From: Roseovarius autotrophicus | GTDB lineage: Bacteria > Pseudomonadota > Alphaproteobacteria > Rhodobacterales > Rhodobacteraceae | Direction of reading: 5' to 3' | Length of the DNA stretch: 64,000 nt | Assembly: GCF_018069895.1 (NCBI RefSeq) | Contig: NZ_JAGQDH010000008.1 | Location: 62,001-126,000, forward strand | Shown: positions 1-8,108 of the stretch, in pieces | Layout of the letters: each line of letters opens with the position of its first letter | How positions within the stretch are numbered: position 1 is the first letter of the stretch | Notes under the pieces: model-generated | What the model was told of the DNA's origin: nothing | The model's input: only the letters and a program-made list of their open reading frames with translations | Database searches by the model: none | Position numbers and translations under genes: made by a program

Positions 1-203
1 AGGGCAGCCGGATCAGCGAGATGACCCTGCTCCGGACTGGCGAGGCGATTGTTCCGTCAAAAAATTACGTCGTCGCCGGCTGGGCCAGCGTCAACGAGGG
101 CACCGAGGGCCCGCAGATCTGGGACGTGGTGGAAAACCACATCCGCAAGCAGGGCACCATCCGCCTTGCCCCCAATGACAGCGTCAAGGTCATCGGCGCG
201 TAA
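1..203 (+). CDS. soxB: SoxB, thiosulfohydrolase subunit (C-terminal end only)
   Basis: Only the last 66 or so residues are present; the reading frame enters from the left edge (codons in phase with base 3) and stops at 201-203. The segment includes GSRISEM, a stretch rich in VVAGWASV, and ends KVIGA, which I recognise as the tail of SoxB, the di-manganese enzyme that hydrolyses sulfate from the sulfur substrate bound to SoxYZ in the periplasm. Identity is supported mainly by the next gene, 26 bp downstream, being soxC, as in the Paracoccus order soxB-C-D-E-F. The catalytic nucleotidase core lies outside the window, so nothing can be said about its active site. Confidence 0.8.
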   Translation, partial: GSRISEMTLLRTGEAIVPSKNYVVAGWASVNEGTEGPQIWDVVENHIRKQGTIRLAPNDSVKVIGA

Positions 204-229
204 GAGCATGTTGAAAGGAGGCATTCGAG

Positions 230-1513
230 ATGTCTGAACTCATCAAGGGTAAACCCACCTCGCGCCGCGCCTTCCTGCGCGGCAGCGTGGCAGCGGCAGC
301 GGGCGCCGTGGCCGCAGGCACGGCGCAGGCGGGCACGCCCGATCCACTGATCACAGAGGTGCAGCCCTGGGCAAATGGTTTTGGCGATGGCGTCGATGCC
401 ACCCCCTACGGCCTGCCGATTCAGTATGAATCCGACGTGATCCGCCGCAATGTGGAATGGCTGACCGCCGACACGACATCTTCGATCAACTTTACCCCGA
501 TTCATGCGCTCGACGGCACGATCACGCCGCAGGGTTGCGCCTTTGAACGTCACCATTCCGGCGCGATCGACCTGCGCAAGGAAGATTACCGCCTGATGAT
601 CAACGGCCTTGTCGATACGCCGCTGGTCTTTACCTATGCCGATCTCGAACGCTTCCCACGCGAGAACCACGTTTATTTCTGCGAATGTGCCGCCAATACC
701 GGCATGGAATGGGCTGGCGCGCAACTCAATGGCGCACAGTTCACCCATGGCATGATTCACAACATGGAATATACCGGCGTGCCGCTGCGCACCCTGCTGG
801 AAGAGGCCGGGCTGGACGTGGCGGGCGATCTCAAGGACAAGTGGGTCTATGTCGAGGGGGCTGACGCCTCGTCCAATGGCCGCTCGATCCCGATGGCCAA
901 GGCGCTTGGCGATTGCCTTGTCGCGTTCAAGGCCAATGGCGAGGCGCTGCGCAAGGAGCACGGCTATCCCGTGCGCCTCGTCGTGCCGGGCTGGGAAGGT
1001 AACATGTGGGTCAAGTGGCTACGCCGCATCGAAGTGACCGATGCCGCCGTCGAAAGCCGTGAAGAAACCAGCAAATACACCGATACGCTGGCCGATGGCA
1101 CCAGCCGTAAATGGACCTGGGTGATGGATGCCAAATCGATCATCACCTCGCCCAGTCCGCAAGCGCCCATCACTCACGGAACGGGGCCGCTTGTGATCAC
1201 GGGTCTCGCCTGGTCCGGCCATGGCGCAATTACGCGCGTGGATGTGTCCAAGGACGGTGGCAAGACATGGGAAACCGCCCGTCTGGCCAAACCGGGCGAG
1301 GCCAAGGCGCTGACGCGGTTCTATCTCGATACCACCTGGGACGGTGAGGAGATGCTGCTGCAAAGCCGCGCCATGGACGAGACCGGCTATATCCAGCCGA
1401 CCAAGGCACAGCTGCGCGAGGTGCGGGGCGAGAACTCGATCTATCACAACAACTGCATCCAGACCTGGTGGGTTCGTCCGAACGGGGAGGCCGAGAATGT
1501 CGAAATTTCTTAA
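230..1513 (+). CDS. soxC: SoxC, sulfane dehydrogenase molybdenum subunit
   Basis: A 427-residue protein of the sulfite oxidase family. With SoxD it removes electrons from the sulfane sulfur on SoxYZ, letting thiosulfate be oxidised fully to sulfate in the periplasm. The N-terminus carries a twin-arginine signal (SRRAFLR, residues 11-17) followed by an Ala/Gly-rich stretch, as expected for a folded molybdopterin protein exported by Tat. The segment CECAANTG near residues 151-158 contains the probable molybdenum-ligand cysteine (C153 by position). The C-terminal third fits the family's dimerisation domain. A good AAAGGAGG lies 8-10 bases before the ATG. It overlaps soxD by 17 bp, so the two are translationally linked. 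Confidence 0.93.
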   Translation: MSELIKGKPTSRRAFLRGSVAAAAGAVAAGTAQAGTPDPLITEVQPWANGFGDGVDATPYGLPIQYESDVIRRNVEWLTADTTSSINFTPIHALDGTITPQGCAFERHHSGAIDLRKEDYRLMINGLVDTPLVFTYADLERFPRENHVYFCECAANTGMEWAGAQLNGAQFTHGMIHNMEYTGVPLRTLLEEAGLDVAGDLKDKWVYVEGADASSNGRSIPMAKALGDCLVAFKANGEALRKEHGYPVRLVVPGWEGNMWVKWLRRIEVTDAAVESREETSKYTDTLADGTSRKWTWVMDAKSIITSPSPQAPITHGTGPLVITGLAWSGHGAITRVDVSKDGGKTWETARLAKPGEAKALTRFYLDTTWDGEEMLLQSRAMDETGYIQPTKAQLREVRGENSIYHNNCIQTWWVRPNGEAENVEIS

Positions 1514-2546
1514 ATTCACCCTTGTGACGGGGCTGGCAATCAGCGCCACGGCCACAGCTGTCTGGGCTGCTCCCTTTGGCCTCGGTCGCCCGGCCCTGCT
1601 CGAGGAAATCGCCGCCTGGGATGTCAAGGTCATGCCCGACGGGCGCGGCCTGCCCGAGGGGCGCGGCGACGTGGAAACCGGCGACGAGGTGTTTGGCGAC
1701 CAGTGCGCCGTCTGCCACGGCGATTTCGCCGAAGGTGTCGGGAACTGGCCCAAGCTGGCCGGCGGCTGGGGCACGCTTGACCATGACGACCCGCTCAAGA
1801 CCGTCGGCTCCTATTGGCCCTATCTTTCGACGCTTTGGGATTACGTCAACCGCTCCATGCCCTTCGGCAATGCCCAGACCCTGAGCCCGGACGAGGTCTA
1901 TGCCATCGTCGCTTACATCCTCTATTCCAACAACCTGGTAGAGGATGATTTCGAACTGAGCCACGAGAACTTTATGGATGTTGAACTGCCCAATGCGGGT
2001 GGCTTCATCGTCGATGACCGGGCCGAGACCGAATACGCGATCTGGCACGGCGAGCCCTGCATGGAGAATTGCAAGGATACGGTCGAGATCACCATGCGCG
2101 CCCGCGTGCTCGATGTGACCCCCGACGATGCAGATTCCACGGCCACACCGGAGCCGGCGGCCGAGCCCGAACAGAAGGCCGAAGCGTCGGCAGAACCCGC
2201 CCCCGTCGCCGTCGCCGCCGTCGATCCGGCGCTGATCGAGGCGGGTGAAAAGGCATTCAGGAAATGCAGCGCGTGCCACCAGGTGGGCGAGGGTGCCAGC
2301 AATCGCGCCGGCCCCGCGCTCAACGGCATCATGTGGCATCCGGCGGGCAGCGTCGATGGATTCAAGTATTCCGGCGCGCTTCAGGCCATGGCCGAGGGTG
2401 GGCTGGTCTGGACCGAAGAGACGCTCTCGGCTTTCCTGGAAAGCCCAAAAGGCTTTATGAAGGGCACGAAGATGGGCTTTGCAGGTCTCAAATCCGCCGA
2501 CGAACGCGCGGCGATCGCCGCCTATCTCGCCAGTTTCAGCGAGTAG
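1497..2546 (+). CDS. soxD: SoxD, diheme cytochrome c subunit of sulfane dehydrogenase
   Basis: Electron-accepting partner of SoxC, 349 residues. The start at 1497 was chosen because it follows GGGGAGG and opens with a Sec signal (MSKFLKFTLVTG, cleavage near residue 25). Two c-type heme motifs are visible: CAVCH at 70-74 and CSACH at 257-261. Between the two cytochrome domains is a low-complexity Ala/Pro/Glu linker around residues 215-240, the usual flexible tether of SoxD. Both heme sites are intact, so a complete SoxCD is encoded; Sox systems without SoxCD leave sulfur globules instead of reaching sulfate. It is followed 3 bp later by soxE. Confidence 0.93.
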   Translation: MSKFLKFTLVTGLAISATATAVWAAPFGLGRPALLEEIAAWDVKVMPDGRGLPEGRGDVETGDEVFGDQCAVCHGDFAEGVGNWPKLAGGWGTLDHDDPLKTVGSYWPYLSTLWDYVNRSMPFGNAQTLSPDEVYAIVAYILYSNNLVEDDFELSHENFMDVELPNAGGFIVDDRAETEYAIWHGEPCMENCKDTVEITMRARVLDVTPDDADSTATPEPAAEPEQKAEASAEPAPVAVAAVDPALIEAGEKAFRKCSACHQVGEGASNRAGPALNGIMWHPAGSVDGFKYSGALQAMAEGGLVWTEETLSAFLESPKGFMKGTKMGFAGLKSADERAAIAAYLASFSE

Positions 2547-2549
2547 CGG

Positions 2550-3254
2550 ATGGCGCGCCGGTCGCCATTGACCCTTGGCCTTGCCGCGATCCTCGCGGCG
2601 GGGCTTGCCCAAGCCGAGCCTGTCGGCGACGCCGCGCGCGGCGATACCGCCTTCCGGGACTGCTCCGGCTGTCACCAGATCGGGAGCGGTGCCGCCGACG
2701 GCATCGGCCCCCATCTTAACGGCATTTTCGGGCGGCGAGCGGGCGCGCATGAGGGCTTTCCCTATTCCGCGTCGATGACGCGTGCGGGCGTGGACGGGCT
2801 GACCTGGGATTTCCGGACGCTCGATGCCTATATCGAGAATCCCCGCGCGCTCGTGTCGAAAACCCGTATGAGTTATCGCGGCATGAAGGACGCGCAGGCG
2901 CGCGCCGACCTCATTGCCTTTCTGCGCCGCTTCTCCGACAACCCCTCCAACATACCCGAGGCCGCGCCTACGGCGCGCGGCACCGATCATGCGGTCGCGC
3001 CCGAGATCCTGGCCATTCAGGGCGACCCGGACTATGGCGAATATCTCAGCAGCGAATGCGTCAGTTGCCATCAGGTCGATGGCAGCGCCAACGGCATCCC
3101 CTCGATCACGCAATGGCCCGAAGAGGATTTCGTCGTGGCCATGCACGCCTACAAGAACAGGCTGCGCCCGCATCCGGTGATGCAGATGATGGCCGGGCGC
3201 CTCGCGGACGAGGAGATTGCAGCCCTGGCCGCTTATTTCAAGGCCCTGGAATGA
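2550..3254 (+). CDS. soxE: SoxE, diheme cytochrome c
   Basis: A 234-residue periplasmic diheme cytochrome c. After a short signal peptide (to about residue 22) there are two class I cytochrome folds: CSGCH at 38-42 with a distal Met region (SKTRMSY), and CVSCH at 170-174. It occupies the soxE position, directly between soxD and the flavoprotein soxF, as in Paracoccus. SoxE pairs with SoxF as the cytochrome partner of a flavocytochrome c-sulfide dehydrogenase-like module. The start at 2550 lies 3 bases after the soxD stop; GCGAGTAGCGG is the only purine-rich stretch before it, so expression probably depends on coupling to soxD. Confidence 0.85.
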   Translation: MARRSPLTLGLAAILAAGLAQAEPVGDAARGDTAFRDCSGCHQIGSGAADGIGPHLNGIFGRRAGAHEGFPYSASMTRAGVDGLTWDFRTLDAYIENPRALVSKTRMSYRGMKDAQARADLIAFLRRFSDNPSNIPEAAPTARGTDHAVAPEILAIQGDPDYGEYLSSECVSCHQVDGSANGIPSITQWPEEDFVVAMHAYKNRLRPHPVMQMMAGRLADEEIAALAAYFKALE

Positions 3255-3283
3255 TCCGTGGCCAAGCGAGGGAGGAGAAGACA

Positions 3284-4552
3284 ATGACATTGGACAGACG
3301 CGGATTTCTCGCCGCAACGGTCGCAACGGCGGCGAGCCTGTCAGCCCCGGCCGTGCTGGCCGATGGCCATGGCAAGCCGCGCGTCGTCGTGATCGGCGGC
3401 GGGGCAGGGGGCGCGACGGCGGCGCGCTATATCGCCCGCGACAGCAAGGGCGCGATCGACGTCACGCTGGTCGAACCCACGCGCAGCTATTTCACCTGCT
3501 TCTTCTCCAATCTCTATATCGGCGGTTTTACCGAGCTTGACGATATCGGCCATACCTACGGCACACTGGCCGCGAAATACGCAATCAACGTCGTGCATGA
3601 CTGGGCTGTCGATGTGGACCGGTCGGCCCGGACCGTCAGCCTCGCAGGCGGCGCGGTGCTGCCCTATGACAAACTGATCCTCAGCCCCGGAATCGATTTC
3701 GTCGAAGACGCCGTGCCCGGTTGGTCGCTCGCGGCGCAGAACGCCATGCCCCACGCTTACAAGGCCGGCTCGCAAAGCGAACTTCTCAAGGCGCAGATCA
3801 TGGCGATGCCGCAGGGCGGGCGCTTTGCCATGGTGGCGCCGCCCAACCCGTTCCGCTGCCCGCCTGGGCCATATGAGCGGATCTCGATGGTCGCGCATGT
3901 GCTGAAACAGATCAACCCTACCGCCAAGATCCTGCTCATCGACCCCAAAGAGAAATATTCCAAGCAGGCGCTGTTCGAGGAAGGCTGGGACCGCCACTAT
4001 CCCGGCATGATCGAGCGACTCGGTCCCGATTTCGGCGGCGAAACCGTCAGCGTGGATCCTGCGGCGATGACCGTCGATATCGACGGCACGGTTGAAAAGG
4101 TCGATGTCTGCAACGTCATTCCGGCGCAGCAGGCGGGCCGCATCGCCCATCTGGCCGGCGTGACCGATGGCCGTTGGGCGCCCGTCAACGCCGCTGACAT
4201 GTCATCCAAGGCGGACCCGGATGTGCATGTTCTGGGCGATGCGGCGGCGCAGGGCGACATGCCCAAATCCGGCTTTGCCGCCAATTCCCAGGCCAAGGTC
4301 TGCGCCATGGCGGTGCGCGGCGCGCTCACCGGTTCCAAGGTCTTTCCCGCAAAATTCACCAACACCTGCTGGTCGCTGATCGCGCCCGAGGATGGGGTCA
4401 AGGTCGGTGCGACCTACGAGGCCACCGAAGACCGGATCGCCAAGGTAGATGGCTTCATCTCCGACACCGGCGAGGATGCGGTAACGCGGCGGGCGACCTA
4501 TGAGGAATCGGTCGGCTGGTATGCCGGGATCACCGCGGACATGTTCAGTTGA
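3284..4552 (+). CDS. soxF: SoxF, FAD-binding sulfide dehydrogenase flavoprotein
   Basis: Flavoprotein of the flavocytochrome c/sulfide dehydrogenase family, 422 residues. The chosen ATG follows GGGAGGAG and gives a twin-arginine signal (LDRRGFLAA, residues 3-11). Next comes the Rossmann motif VVVIGGGAGGATAARY (about 34-49). YFTCFFSNLY places C72 where family members attach FAD covalently. Further cysteines in NPFRCPPGP and FTNTCWSL are at the positions of the redox disulfide. SoxF accepts electrons from reduced sulfur and passes them to SoxE; in Paracoccus it is also reported to help reactivate SoxYZ (family knowledge). Upstream in-frame ATGs lie inside soxE and were rejected. Confidence 0.92.
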   Translation: MTLDRRGFLAATVATAASLSAPAVLADGHGKPRVVVIGGGAGGATAARYIARDSKGAIDVTLVEPTRSYFTCFFSNLYIGGFTELDDIGHTYGTLAAKYAINVVHDWAVDVDRSARTVSLAGGAVLPYDKLILSPGIDFVEDAVPGWSLAAQNAMPHAYKAGSQSELLKAQIMAMPQGGRFAMVAPPNPFRCPPGPYERISMVAHVLKQINPTAKILLIDPKEKYSKQALFEEGWDRHYPGMIERLGPDFGGETVSVDPAAMTVDIDGTVEKVDVCNVIPAQQAGRIAHLAGVTDGRWAPVNAADMSSKADPDVHVLGDAAAQGDMPKSGFAANSQAKVCAMAVRGALTGSKVFPAKFTNTCWSLIAPEDGVKVGATYEATEDRIAKVDGFISDTGEDAVTRRATYEESVGWYAGITADMFS

Positions 4553-4586
4553 AGATGCCCGCAATTTAGACAAAGGAGAAATACCC

Positions 4587-5015
4587 ATGAGAAAGACTAT
4601 TCTGGCAGGGCTGTTCGGCCTTGTGGCCCTTCCCGCGCTGGCGGGCGAGGCCACCACCTATCCCTTCGAGGGCACGTTCGACGATGCCACCTTTGCGGTC
4701 GAAAGCGCCATCGTCGGGCGCGGCCTTGTCATTGATCTGCGCAGCCATGTGGGCGAGATGCTCAACCGCACCGGCGCCGACGTGGGCAGCGATGTGAAGA
4801 TCTTCGAGGCGGCAGACATCTTCCTGTTCTGTTCCGCCACCCTCTCGCGAGAGGTGATGGAGGCCGATCCCATGAACATCGCCCATTGCCCCTACGGCAT
4901 ATTCGTGGCCGAGCGCGAGGGCGGGGTAATGGTCGGTTATCGCAACATGCCCGAGGGCGAGATGCAGAAGGTGCAGGCTTTCCTCGACGAGATCGTGCAA
5001 GAGGCGCTGAAGTAA
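4587..5015 (+). CDS. DUF302-family periplasmic protein
   Basis: A 142-residue protein with a clear Sec signal peptide (MRKTILAGLFGLVALPALA, 19 residues) and a DUF302-type domain after it. Features of that family seen here are a paired pattern of DVKIFEAADIFLFCSA and HCPYGIFVAE in the second half. AAAGGAG sits 7 bases before the ATG. It is 34 bp downstream of soxF and is followed by a hairpin, so it is probably the last gene of the sox transcript. DUF302 proteins occur next to several sox clusters; the role is unknown, and binding of a metal, heme or sulfur species through the two cysteines is only speculation. Confidence 0.75.
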   Translation: MRKTILAGLFGLVALPALAGEATTYPFEGTFDDATFAVESAIVGRGLVIDLRSHVGEMLNRTGADVGSDVKIFEAADIFLFCSATLSREVMEADPMNIAHCPYGIFVAEREGGVMVGYRNMPEGEMQKVQAFLDEIVQEALK

Positions 5016-5025
5016 CGCCCTCGAC

Positions 5026-5048
5026 CGGGCCGCAGATCCTGCGGCCCG
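5026..5048 (+). terminator. Hairpin ending the sox transcript
   Basis: Perfect 10-bp GC-rich stem CGGGCCGCAG/CTGCGGCCCG (bases counted just inside the ends) with a 3-base ATC loop, 12 bases after the DUF302 stop codon. There is no T-tract, only ATTGACA, so it may slow or process transcripts instead of terminating on its own. Its position separates the sox operon from the transporter gene that has its own candidate operator. Confidence 0.5.
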
Positions 5049-5064
5049 ATTGACACAGGTCAAG

Positions 5065-5084
5065 ACATTCGTGTGGGTGAATGT
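5065..5084. promoter_or_regulatory. ATTC-N8-GAAT inverted repeat, SqrR-like operator
   Basis: A perfect inverted repeat with 6-bp arms ACATTC and GAATGT and an 8-base spacer. It exactly fits ATTC-N8-GAAT, the operator consensus I recall for SqrR, the persulfide-responsive ArsR-family repressor of Rhodobacter capsulatus. It lies about 38 bases before the chosen start of the YeeE/YedE transporter and 10 bases after a TTGACA (5050-5055), so a bound repressor would cover the promoter. A second copy of the same pattern is at 8109-8128. Confidence 0.65.
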
Positions 5085-5121
5085 GTATGCTCGCCGCATA
5101 TCTTCACGATGGACACCCGCA

Positions 5122-6186
5122 ATGCTGGAAATCCTCCTCGACACCTATGGCGATGGCGCCGTTCTGGCCATGGCGGGCGCGCTTGTTGGCCTGCTTTTCG
5201 GCGCGGCGGCGCAGCATTCGCGCTTCTGCCTGCGCGCGGCGACGGTGGAGCTGGCCGAACGCCGGATCGGTGCGCGCGTTGCCGTCTGGCTCATCGCGTT
5301 TTCTGCCGGTGTGCTCTCGGTGCAGGGCGCCATCGCGCTTGGCTGGCTCGACGTGAGTGCCGCCCGTCCGCTGGCCGCCACGGGCAGCCTGTCGGGCGCG
5401 ATCATCGGTGGACTGATGTTCGGCGCGGGCATGATCCTCGCGCGTGGTTGCGCAAGCCGCCTTCTGGTGCTTTCGGCCTCGGGCAACCTGCGCGCGCTGG
5501 TGGCGGGACTGGTGTTGACGCTGGTGGCGCAGGCATCGTTGCGCGGGTTCCTCTCGCCCGCGCGCGAGGGGCTGGCGACGCTCTGGACGGTGCCGGGCGG
5601 GGCGGCGCGCAACCTGCTCAACACGGTCAGCCTCTCGTCAGAGGCGGCAGCAGGTATCGCCGTGCTGATCCTGCTCGGCTCCTTTGCTCTCGCTCATGTC
5701 CGAAAGGTGCGCCCCACCCATGCGCTTGCCGCCGCGCTGGTGGGACTGGCCGTTGGGCTGGGCTGGCTTGCGACCTATGCCATCGCGCAAAGCTCGTTCG
5801 AGGTTGTGCCGATCTCTTCGGTCACTTTCACCGGCCCGTCCACGGACACGCTCATGGGGCTTGTCAACGAAACCGCGCTGCCGCTCGGTTTCGGCGTCGG
5901 GCTGGTGCCGGGGGTGTTTGTGGGGGCGGGCGGCATGGCGCTGGTCACGGGGGACTGGAAGATCGAGCGTTTTGGCTCCGGCACGCCGATGGAGCGCTAT
6001 CTGATCGGCGCGGCCCTCATGGGCTTCGGCTCGATGCTCGCGGGTGGCTGCGCGGTCGGCGCGGGCATGTCGGGCGGCGCGATCTTCGCGCTTACCGCCT
6101 GGATTGCGGTCGGCGCGATGTGGCTGGGCGCGATGGCGACCCATCTGGCGCTTTCCGCGCGCAGCCCTCACGCCGCTCTCGGCTGA
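5122..6186 (+). CDS. YeeE/YedE-family sulfur (thiosulfate) transporter
   Basis: A polytopic membrane protein of 354 residues with about nine hydrophobic segments. Three conserved cysteine contexts of the YeeE/YedE (sulfur transport) family are visible: HSRFCLRAA just after the first helix, LARGCASRLL and LAGGCAVGAGMSGG. Those glycine-flanked cysteines line the thiosulfate path in the structurally known relative TsuA. It most likely imports thiosulfate or another reduced sulfur species across the inner membrane. I start it at the ATG giving MLEILLDTYGD; a TTG at 5050 in the same frame would add 24 residues but would place the operator inside the coding region. It converges with the MBL gene at 6240. 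Confidence 0.85.
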   Translation: MLEILLDTYGDGAVLAMAGALVGLLFGAAAQHSRFCLRAATVELAERRIGARVAVWLIAFSAGVLSVQGAIALGWLDVSAARPLAATGSLSGAIIGGLMFGAGMILARGCASRLLVLSASGNLRALVAGLVLTLVAQASLRGFLSPAREGLATLWTVPGGAARNLLNTVSLSSEAAAGIAVLILLGSFALAHVRKVRPTHALAAALVGLAVGLGWLATYAIAQSSFEVVPISSVTFTGPSTDTLMGLVNETALPLGFGVGLVPGVFVGAGGMALVTGDWKIERFGSGTPMERYLIGAALMGFGSMLAGGCAVGAGMSGGAIFALTAWIAVGAMWLGAMATHLALSARSPHAALG

Positions 6187-6190
6187 AGAA

Positions 6191-6213
6191 CCGCCGTCGG
6201 TGTCTTCCGGCGG
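6191..6213. terminator. Weak bidirectional hairpin between convergent genes
   Basis: CCGCCG and CGGCGG pair across an 11-base loop in the 53-bp gap between the convergent transporter and MBL genes. There is no T-run on either side, so this is only a position-based guess at a shared 3' end. Confidence 0.3.
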
Positions 6214-6239
6214 GAAATGTTCGGGGAACTGGCGCCCGG

Positions 6240-7181
6240 CTATTCCCACTCCATCTGCTCGAAGACGCGGCCCGCGTTCTTGGTCGCCAGTTCCTCGAAC
6301 GTGTCGAGCCGCACAAAGGGCGACTGATCGACGTAATAGGCCCCGGCCAGATCGCCGCCCGCATCGATATGTTCGGCGATGCGCGCACGCAGATATTCCA
6401 GATAGCCCTTTGTATACCGCCGCACCTGATCCATGTTTGTTGGGTGGCCGTGGCCGGGGATCACATAGGTGGCATTCAGCGGCTCGAACTCATTGTCCCA
6501 GGTTTCCAGCCAGTCGGCGGTGATCGTGTTCTCGAAGATCGGCAACATGCGCTCGTGAAAGGCCATGTCGCCCGAGATGACAAGGCTTTGCCGGGGTAGC
6601 CAGACGACGATATCGCCGGGGCTGTGCGCGGGCCCGAGATGGCGCGCCTCGATACGGAAATCGCCCAGCTCCACGATATATTCGTCCTCGAAGGTCTCGG
6701 TGGGCGGCACCACCCGCGTGCCCTCGGCCTTCTCGCCGGTGATCCGTTGTGCGGTTGCAAGAGAACTTCCGCCATCATGGGCGAACTCCGCCGCCGCGTC
6801 CACATGCGCGATGACCGGCACGCCCTGATCCACCCAGTAGGCATTGCCCAGCATGGCGTGTCCTTGCCCGTTCTCGGCAAGGACCATCCTCACCGGCTCA
6901 TCGGTCACCTCGCGGATCTCCGCGTGCAGCGCCTCGGCCAGGGCGTAAGAGGCTCCGGAATTAACCACCACGATCCCCTCGCCGGTGACGATGAAGCTCA
7001 GGTTGTTGTTATGGCCCGCATTCTCGTAGGTTGGCGGGGCAGTCGCGCCGATGGCGGACCAGACGTTCGGAATGACCTCGACCGGCTTGTTGTAGAGGGG
7101 TGAGCCGGGATATTTGTCGGCGATCCCCTCACTGGCAAGGGCAGGGGAGGCGAGAAAGAGGATCGTGAGAAGCGCGCGCAT
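6240..7181 (-). CDS. Periplasmic MBL-fold protein with degenerate metal motif (SoxH-like)
   Basis: A 313-residue exported protein (signal to about residue 17) of the metallo-beta-lactamase fold, of the type next to sox genes (SoxH of Paracoccus) and quinoprotein relay hydrolases. NNNLSFIVTGEGIVVVNSG and GPAHSPGDIVVWLP match the fold; VIPGHGHP supplies a late histidine. The key motif is altered: where HxHxDH should stand the protein has ENGQGH (residues 103-108), so two metal-ligand histidines and the aspartate are lost and only H108 remains. It therefore either binds one metal differently or works as a non-hydrolytic binding protein. Its start is 3 bp after the stop of the upstream MBL gene, so the pair is one operon. 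Confidence 0.82.
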   Translation of the reverse strand: MRALLTILFLASPALASEGIADKYPGSPLYNKPVEVIPNVWSAIGATAPPTYENAGHNNNLSFIVTGEGIVVVNSGASYALAEALHAEIREVTDEPVRMVLAENGQGHAMLGNAYWVDQGVPVIAHVDAAAEFAHDGGSSLATAQRITGEKAEGTRVVPPTETFEDEYIVELGDFRIEARHLGPAHSPGDIVVWLPRQSLVISGDMAFHERMLPIFENTITADWLETWDNEFEPLNATYVIPGHGHPTNMDQVRRYTKGYLEYLRARIAEHIDAGGDLAGAYYVDQSPFVRLDTFEELATKNAGRVFEQMEWE

Positions 7182-7184
7182 GGT

Positions 7185-8096
7185 TCAGACCTCTGCCACG
7201 AAGCGATAGGCGCCGTCATGACGCTCCACCCGGCCCAGCCCGCCCTCGGGCAGGTGAAAGCCCACCATCGCCATACGATCCGTCGCCAGCATGTCCAGCA
7301 GGCGCGTGCGCGTGGCGATGCCGGTGTCGGCATCGTGATCCGCACCCGCAGGCCAGTCGGGACGCACCAGCGCCAGATGGCCGTTGCCGATGGCGTCGCC
7401 CACCACCAGCACCGCCTCTGATCCCTGCCGGATCTCGAAGGCGATGTGGCCTGGCGTGTGGCCGGGCGTGTCGTGGGCGAGGATCCCGGGCAGAACCTCT
7501 TGCCCGCCGCGAATGAACTCGATTCGGTCCTCGATCTCCGAGAGCCTGCGCGCTGCCCCCACGGCAAAGGCCGCGCGCGCCGCGCCGATGCTCTCGACGG
7601 TGTCGGGATCGGTCCAGTAATCCCACTCTGCCTGCCCGATCATGTAGCTGGCATTGACAAAAACCGGATCGTCGAACTCGTCCAGAACCCCCCAGAGGTG
7701 ATCGGGATGGGCGTGGGTAAAGATCACATGGGTGATCTCGTCCGCGCCAACCCCGATCTCGTCGAGCGACTCGGCCAGCTTGCCCGCACTGGGCATGAAC
7801 CCGGCACCCGAGCCGGCATCGAACAGCACCTTGCGCGGCCCGTCCTGCCAGAGCGTCAGGTTGCAGGGCGGCGCCACCGTGTCTCCCGTCACCCCGTGGG
7901 CGGCAAGGACCGGCCCCGCCTCGGCCTCGGACAGCGACCCGAGAACAAAGTCGCGCGGCAAAAGCAGGTGCCCGTCACTGAGCGTGTCAAGGCGCCCCGA
8001 ACCGAGGTCAAGCGCCCCGGCATGACCGCGTGCCGCGGCAAGGGCAAGAGGTGTGGCCGCGGCAAGTTCAAGCAATCTGCGCCGGGTGAGGATCAT
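7185..8096 (-). CDS. Tat-exported MBL-fold metallo-hydrolase (SoxG-like)
   Basis: A 303-residue protein with a twin-arginine-like leader (ILTRRRLLELAAA) and an intact metallo-beta-lactamase motif, THAHPDHLWG (H128, H130, D132, H133). Later HDTPGHTPGHIAFE and VVGDAIGNGH supply the remaining ligands. Length, export signal and position beside sox genes suit SoxG of Paracoccus, a predicted periplasmic zinc hydrolase. The substrate is unknown; persulfide or thioester cleavage during sulfur oxidation is a reasonable guess. GGAG lies 8 bases before the ATG. Transcription should start at or just above the operator-like repeat at 8109-8128. The second MBL gene follows 3 bp later. Confidence 0.83.
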   Translation of the reverse strand: MILTRRRLLELAAATPLALAAARGHAGALDLGSGRLDTLSDGHLLLPRDFVLGSLSEAEAGPVLAAHGVTGDTVAPPCNLTLWQDGPRKVLFDAGSGAGFMPSAGKLAESLDEIGVGADEITHVIFTHAHPDHLWGVLDEFDDPVFVNASYMIGQAEWDYWTDPDTVESIGAARAAFAVGAARRLSEIEDRIEFIRGGQEVLPGILAHDTPGHTPGHIAFEIRQGSEAVLVVGDAIGNGHLALVRPDWPAGADHDADTGIATRTRLLDMLATDRMAMVGFHLPEGGLGRVERHDGAYRFVAEV

Positions 8097-8108
8097 GATG
8101 GCATCTCC

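Noticed and set aside
1230-3326. A 698-codon minus-strand open frame opposite soxC-soxD-soxE
   Set aside because: It is a shadow of high-GC codon bias. The + strand carries heme motifs, signal peptides and correct family lengths, and the antisense translation has no recognisable domain.
5050-5121. Use of a TTG at 5050 as the transporter start
   Set aside because: It would put the perfect operator-like repeat and a TTGACA box inside coding sequence and add a charged 24-residue leader before the first helix.
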